This document shows positions 57,624 to 64,000 of a stretch of DNA of 64,000 bases, piece by piece (the first letter of the stretch is position 1; each line of letters begins with the position of its first letter). The stretch covers positions 2,586,345-2,650,344 of the forward strand of contig KL647302.1 of the NCBI GenBank assembly GCA_000727475.1, in the 5' to 3' direction. Source of the stretch: Sarcocystis neurona. Taxonomy: Eukaryota; Apicomplexa; Conoidasida; Eucoccidiorida; Sarcocystidae. The translations under genes and the position numbers were made by a program. Under the pieces are notes generated by a model. The model saw only the letters and a list, made by a program, of their open reading frames with translations. It did no database searches and was not told the origin of the DNA.

Positions 57624-59117
57624 ACAGAAAAGCTGCACGCGAAGAAATTTAGAGAAGGACGGACAACAAATTTGTAGTGGGAGAAGGCGGCGGAAGCTAC
57701 AACCAGGAACGTGGTGAGACGTACCGCCCGAGGGACAGTCACGCGTAAAGAGGAAGCTACGGATACTTAGCGTCACTATTCAGAAAGGAACTTCGGCATG
57801 GGGAAACCAGCAGACGGATGTATGTTTCTTGGTTTGCTCCATGCGTCCGTATGTATAGATATATACATATGTTTGGGCATATAGAAGATAGGGAGCACAA
57901 CAGGAAGTCCTCGTGTGTACGGTTGAGGGTTCTCTGCTGACGCAGCTGCAGAGACCTGTTACTAAGCACCGCACGTGCGTTAGCTTTTTCGTGTATGGTA
58001 GCATTCATATCTATATATTTATATCTGTATAGCGATGTATATACATGGACGTGCAACGGGTTGTGCGTTTACTCTCTTTTGAGCTGGCCAGTGTCTGGTT
58101 TATCTACAGACGCATGCTTGTACGTGTATGCTTACAAGTGTACACGCGTGTAGAAGAGGACAGTGGCAAGCACACGCGTATCTTTATCGAGCCGCACATA
58201 CTTTCACATATATATTGTGCCTGCATATGTATCTTCACATGCTGATGCAGATCGCGCGGAAGGCTTCGTGAAGAAAAAGAGGTGTCCGCCGTAATTTTAT
58301 GGGTACACACATATTTCAATTTACTTCTCTATGTGAGACATCTGTGCAAACGCGAGCGTCCACACCTCTACAAACTAGCTGCAGCATCCCTTTGCACGCG
58401 GCTGCTGCATGTTTTGTGCGTATGAAAACAGTCTCACTAGAGCCAGCCGCTGAGAGTGTAACAGAGAACTCACAAGCGTGTAAAGAAGTAGGGGACAGGC
58501 GAACGGATCGGCGTGGACGCTGCAGCAAAACTGGAAGTACAATTTTGCACACACAGAAAGACGCACATAAGTCGGCAGTGCAAGGTGGAAAGAGAGAGAC
58601 CGCGGAAGAGGAGGACACACAGCACAGCACCGACTTGTGTTTGTTGATGGAATGTTGTGAAATAAGCTGAGTGAGGCGCCCTCTGCAGGTCAACCGTGCG
58701 TGTACTCCAACAAGTTCAAGCGGATCCAGCAAACTCACACACGTGAAAAAATGTGTGCGTGAGTTGGCTGGTCGGTACACACGTGCCGACGTCTTCGCGT
58801 GGATGTCCTCACACATCTGACATACTCCTCAATTTATCTTCGTTTCCCGATAGAGAGACACTGGTGTCTAGACACGTGCAGAAACGCTGAGGTTCGAAGT
58901 CGTGGTCTTACAAGAAGGCAGCGAGTTGTTTTCGACAGGATCGTCCACGCAATCTGCAAAAAGCGCTGCACGGTCGCAGGCACGCGTACAGCATATATAT
59001 ATATATATATATATCTTTGTATACCCGTACTCAGAGATGTAGTTCAGTTCTACATCTCCCTGCACCCATGCAATCTACATATCTGCGTATCGGCGTGTAC
59101 CGAGAGTGTGTAAGTAC
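57624..59117. other. Plain spacer
   Basis: No gene supported. Minus frames at 58316-58816 and plus frames at 58299-58670 overlap head-on. A TA microsatellite lies at 58990-59013. Confidence 0.45.
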
Positions 59118-59521
59118 GAGCAGTGACGTCTGCAAGCGCTGCAGCTGGACTGAATTTAATCTCGTCGTTGAACTCTTGCAGCATTTTTACTTTCGGGTGA
59201 TCATTTGCCTCAGCAGTTGTCGCTGTGATGTGCGCAGGATACTTCTTTAGTTGTTCACACACTTCTCGTATCTGTACGACAAGCGTAAGCGTACGCCTCA
59301 CTATATGTTTACTTGTGGCAATGTGTCGCTACGAAAGAACCACTCACTTGTAGAATACGTTCGCTCCAATAGCGGCTGAACTTATACTTTTACTCGGATG
59401 TAGTCTCTGTGTCTTTGAGGGCCGCGCGCCCTCTGCTGAATACCAATTTGCAAAGCTCTTTGCCGTGCATTTTCGTGTACACGTCTAGAGTTTTCTTCCT
59501 TACTTTCTCTGTGTTCGCCAT
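59118..59521 (-). CDS. Start of an unknown minus-strand gene, two exons seen
   Basis: Exon 1 runs from ATG 59521 to 59394 (MANTEKVRKKTLDVYTKM, LCKLVFSRGRAALKD) and ends at GA|GTAAAA in phase 2. Exon 2, about 59296-59118, reads LTLVVQIREVCEQLKKYPAH, ITATTAEANDHPKVKMLQEF and DEIKFSPAAALADVTA. It ends at C|GTACTT in phase 1, so at least one more exon must follow at lower coordinates. The exon 2 start is uncertain: GTGAG|G fits the phase, while the stronger TATAG five bases earlier does not. The product is soluble and helical. I recognise no family. Confidence 0.45.
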
Positions 59522-59881
59522 TGTACCTATACGCGTAAACGTATATATGTACGTGTACGTGCGTGAATACAGGAAGTGCACGCATATGTGCGGACCTCGA
59601 ATAGACAGCGTGTAGTGTATCTTTTCTTCTGTCCCGGGATGCCCTGACGCTAGTAAGAATCCCTTACGCGTCTCTGTGATAAAGAAGTCCCCATACGATA
59701 CTACGCGAAGAAGGCACGCTATTACACGCACACGTACACGCAGCGTACTTACACGCGCGTGCGAGTGCGTATCTCTGGACGTGCTGTATTTAATATATAT
59801 ATATATATATATACGTTTACGGAGGCGTATCTACGATGCCATTGTGTACATTTTTTGGTTGTGTTGTGCGTGTATCTTCAG

Positions 59882-60298
59882 TTATTAGATTTGCATATTT
59901 TTCGCTTCGGCCTGCCATATGAGAGCGTAATGTTTACACTCAGGAAGAGTGTAAATGGCGGTCACAGCACATGCTCGCCTACCTGTATGTGTACATGTAC
60001 GCGTTCGTGTGCAGGCGTTTTACTGTGTGCGGGCGGCGTGCCCTGTGGTGCTTGCAGGATGATCGTACGCTTCTTTTTGATCCCGTTTGGAGTTTCTGCT
60101 TTGGCGGGTCTCACGAACAGTTTACGAGAAAAGTTCGTGCTCGTTTTCCCTAAGGATCCACTAGAGCTGCTGTTCGCTGTCGCATGCCCCGCCGTTGTTG
60201 TCAGCGCGCTGTTGCTGGGGCGCTTGTTTATTTTATACAAACATCACGTGCCCATCACTTTACGAAACTTCGTGTTAAACGGACGCATCTACTTTTAA
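59882..60298 (+). CDS. Small membrane protein, 3' exon clear
   Basis: The clear part is 60059-60298 (TAA), after the acceptor GTGCTTGCAG: MIVRFFLIPFGVSALAGL, NSLREKFVLVFPKDPLE, a long hydrophobic helix (LLFAVACPAVVVSALLLG) and a basic end (NFVLNGRIYF). ATG at 60059 gives a 79-residue two-helix protein. A possible upstream exon at 59882-59926, between TATCTTCAG and GAGAGC|GTAATG, reads LLDLHIFRFGLPYES, but it leaves phase 0 whereas the 3' exon would need phase 2. It may belong through another exon or not at all. No family recognised. Confidence 0.45.
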   Translation, partial: LLDLHIFRFGLPYESVMFTLRKSVNGGHSTCSPTCMCTCTRSCAGVLLCAGGVPCGACRMIVRFFLIPFGVSALAGLTNSLREKFVLVFPKDPLELLFAVACPAVVVSALLLGRLFILYKHHVPITLRNFVLNGRIYF

Positions 60299-61757
60299 TG
60301 GGAGGGCATATGAGGGAGGCCAAAAGACTAGCAACAGGCGGAGGCAGACGAAAGAAGGAAACAGCAGCTGCAAGAAAAGACGAGGGGTTTGGCGAAAGAA
60401 TAGAGAAAGGAGAGAAACATCGAGCTCCGGTGTGTGGCTCCGGAAGAGCAGAACAAGCGATCAAACAATGGCATCAGCAGGACGCACTCCACAGGATAGA
60501 CGCGTCCAGTGAAAATACATGCGCTACGGAGGTATCATAAGGGAGCACCAGTGATAATAGGCTGCTTTGGCTATATAAAGTGCCACTTACACACAGAGAT
60601 GCACTCGGGAGTCAGCTTCGCACCGGCGGAAAATTGCAAGAAGAAGCTGACGTCAGCAGGTACAAACAACGCACTACAAACGCGCGGATAAATTGGTTGT
60701 GCAGCGGTAGACGACGAAACGCACAAGGAAATTCCGTCTGAGTACAAACGGATGCACACGCTTGAAGCAGCTCAAAATGGGGAAACAAGAGACACAACGG
60801 TAGAAACGACGGTTGGAAAAAGTATCCAGGAAACATACTGATACGCATATGTAGAATCACACTTCTCGGCTCCGAGACAGGAAGGGCTGTATGGAAACTA
60901 GCACGTGTGTACCTGTAAAAACAGTGGAAAAAGAATCAAAACATGTGTGCTTCAAGGTGAGAAAGTGCCTCTGTGTAGTCACGTAGATGCCAACGTGCTT
61001 ACAGAAACGTTTACAGCCGCAACTCTGTTCATCGGTGCACCTTCATATGTTCACGGGTTGAAAGGCGCAGTCGTGAGGGTTACGAATCTGTACAAGTCTG
61101 AACATGGTTGTATAGACACTTGTGTATACGCATGTTTATGAATGTGTACGGCCGTCCAGGTACATAAGATAGGTTTACTTCCCCCTAGTATGCATTGTGA
61201 GTAGTGCTGGCGTGTCACTCAGTCGGACCTAGCTGGAGGTGAGTAGCTCTGCAGCAGCTTTCTGCGTCACAGAGGGGGCATATCATTATTTCGCAGGTTT
61301 GGGTCACTTACGTCAGCGACGACGGTGGCGCACTCTCGTGTAAAAATACGCAGGAAAACAAGTTACCAACTTGCGCACGTGCGAACACACGTGTCGAACG
61401 CACGTTTACGAGAGGATGCAAAAAGGTACGAGTGAATCCGTATTGATACAGGTGGAGGCGAGTGTCGAAGGGATCTGATTTTTGTCCCCTACGTACGTGT
61501 GGGCGGGCACGTGTTCAATAATGATAGCCGTTTCAAGAAAAATAACCACGTGTACGAATGTATTAACGCGTGCATTGAAGATATGCATGGTGACGCGTAT
61601 GGGCACGGTGACCTTTCACACACGTTTTGGAAGGAAACCAGATGTCTTGGCGAGATGACTACTGGATTGCCGCCTTCCTCCGTAGTACGTGGTAATAGCT
61701 GAACGAGCACGAATACTGGTTGTCTTGCTCACAGAAAGTATATAACCAGTGATATGA
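60299..61757. other. Plain spacer
   Basis: No supported gene. The first 250 bases are Lys/Glu/Arg-rich when read in the plus frame 60184-60540, probably 3' UTR of the small membrane-protein gene. Short frames elsewhere overlap on both strands. Confidence 0.4.
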
Positions 61758-62249
61758 TTATAAACATAATCTAACACGAAGTCTGGTATGTACGATCACG
61801 GCTCCTTTTAAGTAATGGTGATAACTGTGAACAACTAGAATAGTAAAGAGTAGTATTTGTGGTGCAGTATAAACACACAATCTCCCACTGCCACACATAC
61901 TTGCGGTGAATGTACACTTATGGAGACTGTCTTCGGAACTGTTACCTATGATATACCTGAATGAGGACAGTCTAGCATCTTCCATGTCTTTGTGCACACA
62001 AGAGCTGTACGCTGTTTCAAGTCGACAACGTAGATAAATCGTGTGTAACCTGACTGTATCCATGCCTAGACCTTGAAGTCTATATTTTTCTGGGTCTTTA
62101 TACCGAAACGCAGGAGAGCTTGCGTAACGGCCTAAAGCTACAGCAAAACGCGAACTCCGTGCTGAGATTCGCCTCGCACGACGGTGCATGTACAGAGAAA
62201 GTGAGCGATCACAGACTAGCACGTGCGTAGAGTTATACCTGCAATACAA
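61758..62249 (-). CDS. Unrecognised 163-codon minus ORF
   Basis: The longest frame in a stretch otherwise poor in long ORFs. The middle reads SRFAVALGRYASSPAFRYKD, PEKYRLQGLGMDTVRL and DARLSSFRYIIGNSSED, with no low-complexity bias. It lacks an obvious splice or start context and no family is recognised. It may be a real exon, a decayed gene or chance. Confidence 0.3.
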   Translation of the reverse strand: MYCRYNSTHVLVCDRSLSLYMHRRARRISARSSRFAVALGRYASSPAFRYKDPEKYRLQGLGMDTVRLHTIYLRCRLETAYSSCVHKDMEDARLSSFRYIIGNSSEDSLHKCTFTASMCGSGRLCVYTAPQILLFTILVVHSYHHYLKGAVIVHTRLRVRLCL

Positions 62250-63297
62250 ACTTACCTACGTGTACGCTGCGACGCATCCTTGAGTACTACACGTCTATGC
62301 AAACATAGCTAGTATCCATTCCGTAGGGGGGATCCACCAACGTACGGTATTTGATAATGAAGTGGTTCGTCCTACCAATGGAAACTTTTACACATGTTCT
62401 TTCTGTGGGAAGTATGAAACGCTTCCGTATCAGCGACAATCACGTAAGCATAAGCTCACAAGTTGCAGCTGTCGTAGGTGCAACGACTATCTGGTTTCCC
62501 CCGGACTCTCAAAATTAGCCGTGTACGTGTGATAGAGACTTGCTCGATTTACCGAGAAGTTCTAAAAGATCAAATATGCCTGCTCATACAGGGAAAAATA
62601 TTCGAGGGAGAAAATCCCTTCTTTTAGAGGGCAGCAAGTACTTTGCAGTCAGGAAAAAGCATAATACATAGACGTCTAGCTGCGAAAAACCGGATGCAAA
62701 GCAAAGGGATCTCGCAACTTTTTGAAACAAACGGTATGTTGCTACTTGAACTCACGACTTCTGCGGGTCTTGTAGTACGGGGATAGTGCCAGCATGAGGT
62801 CTACCGAATATGTGAGAGTTCTTGGACTGCATATGGATATAAGTCAGATACTGTCACTGCTATTTACGCTTTGTTTAGCCACATCTAGAGCTAGTCTTCC
62901 GAGGCAATGTGGGACTGCTCGTTGACTTGCACAGCCCCCTCTGTATGAAGCAATTCTCCAAATAATTTCAGACGCGAGTGTATCAACGAAGGGCTCCTGC
63001 GACTCAGAGTGACAAAATGTGCAGCGTTGTTGCAGATACAACAGGGAGTCAACAATCTTTTCTGTTGGGTTCGGATTCTTCACAGCAAAAGCTATCTCCT
63101 ACGGTGGAGAACGCAAGAGAGGCATGCGGCTATGGTCTCCCCCAGCATACAAATACGCAAATCTTGGCGAGTGTCCTGCTACGTATGCAGTTGGACAAGG
63201 TAGCCTGCAGTTAGTCTGAAATGAGGGACACCTTTTATGAAGACGGGCGAACTTCTCGAGGATGTACGCTGCTACGCTAAAAATAAGTTAAAAAACT
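62250..63297. other. Plain spacer
   Basis: Nothing supported. A 79-codon minus frame at 62844-63083 (ASEIIWRIASYRGG) overlaps several plus frames over 62978-63219 and cannot be favoured. Confidence 0.4.
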
Positions 63298-63313
63298 CCG
63301 CACTGTAGTGCGG
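63298..63313. repeat. Short hairpin-forming inverted repeat
   Basis: CCGCACT, two bases, then AGTGCGG: a perfect 7-bp stem. No T-run or gene end fixes a function. Confidence 0.6.
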
Positions 63314-63505
63314 CTACTGAAGGCGGCATGAGAAACGTCGGCCAAAAATTTTAGTGGTTCCACTATCCCAGTTGACACATGCACCGCACTGTTCGCATTC
63401 GTACATGTGGAGATGATTTCTCTTGGCCCACCCCCTACGGCGACTCCAGTCGAGTCTGCTACTGCTGAGCCCGGGAAAAATTATCCGTTGCCTCTCAGAC
63501 ACCAC
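63314..63505 (-). CDS. Possible Cys-rich exon, unrecognised
   Basis: The minus frame ends at a stop at 63314-63316. It reads RNHLHMYECEQCGACVNWD and then TTKIFGRRFSCRLQ. The CEQCGAC cluster could bind metal, but no complete zinc-finger pattern is visible. It may be the 3' end of a gene entering from beyond the window. Confidence 0.25.
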   Translation of the reverse strand: MVSERQRIIFPGLSSSRLDWSRRRGWAKRNHLHMYECEQCGACVNWDSGTTKIFGRRFSCRLQ

Positions 63506-63871
63506 AGTCCTTCACCATAATACGCCACATACTGCTCCCCCTGCTGAACAGTGCACGTCTCCATTTGTCATTTTGTCGTCTCCACTTAGGGATGTCGCTA
63601 CGTTTGTAGTCACGTTACCCGCAAGAAATTGTTTTTGTCGCTGACGGACGTTCAAATGTAAAATTAGCTTCCCACTACTGTCGCCTTGCTTCTTGCATTT
63701 TTTCCCCCTCATAATTTCCTTGTTCTTTTCGCTCCACGTATCGCCGTCATGTGCAATTACTGTCTTCATCAGGTGGCTTTTTCCTCGTTACTGAAGAGCT
63801 CAAAACACTCATACATGTATTTCCACTTCGACTCTGTGCGACCCTGTCCACGACTGCCACTCACAGTATAC

Positions 63872-63965
63872 CCGTCCGCACCCGCAGATGGACGCCGCCA
63901 CACTCAACCTTCGTGCAAGTCACGTCATGACTGGAAACAGCGTAAAGCACCTCCATCACGTCAAT
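63872..63965 (-). CDS. Possible exon of a gene running in from the window edge
   Basis: The minus frame reads DVMEVLYAVSSHDVTCTKVE and CGGVHLRVRTG, then a possible donor ACGG|GTATAC. Without a splice the frame stops at 63861. The text is globular. The gene is incomplete here and unidentified. Confidence 0.3.
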
Positions 63966-64000
63966 GTGATACACATATCTCTACGCGGCCCCCCGATTCT

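Noticed and set aside
58880..58905. GGTTCGAAGTC, resembling a tRNA T-loop box B
   Set aside because: No matching A box, acceptor stem or anticodon arm could be folded around it.

Overview
This window is nuclear DNA from a coccidian apicomplexan, most likely Eimeria or a close relative. The evidence is GT-AG introns of 0.3-1.7 kb, abundant TA/TACA microsatellites in introns and spacers, and blocks of CAG/CTG trinucleotide repeats that encode Gln, Ala, Ser or Leu runs. The blocks alternate with repeat-poor DNA. This matches the P (plain) and R (repeat-rich) segments described for Eimeria tenella chromosomes. Species assignment is inference.

Layout: 1-14.9 kb is plain; 14.9-24.6 kb repeat-rich; 24.6-33.6 kb plain; 33.6-38.8 kb repeat-rich; 38.8-47.3 kb plain; 47.3-57.6 kb repeat-rich; 57.6-64 kb plain. 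Strand-biased pyrimidine or purine tracts of 0.3-0.8 kb occur mostly in or beside the repeat-rich blocks.

Two genes are recognised with confidence. (1) A nine-exon plus-strand gene (642-11096) joins in phase to 1088 residues: a CS/p23 domain, a charged coiled coil and TPR repeats. This is the DNAAF4 (DYX1C1) architecture of axonemal dynein assembly, with an unusual second TPR block at the C-terminus. (2) A minus-strand ubiquitin-conjugating enzyme of the UBE2W type (29588-32688) has three clear exons; its first exon was not found.

Three more models are phase-consistent but match no family I recognise: a five-exon, about 1898-residue repeat-rich membrane protein (14982-23259, +), a 1326-codon repeat-rich ORF (33883-37863, -), and a 467-residue Gln-rich protein ending in two membrane segments (55636-57623, +). 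CAG repeats keep several frames open on both strands, so the repeat-rich calls are weaker. The plain segments also hold short exon-like pieces, listed at low confidence.

The genes show no operon-like or pathway link. The clearest biological theme is flagellar dynein assembly, needed in this group only by the flagellated male gamete. No rRNA, tRNA, CRISPR, complete transposon or telomere array was seen.
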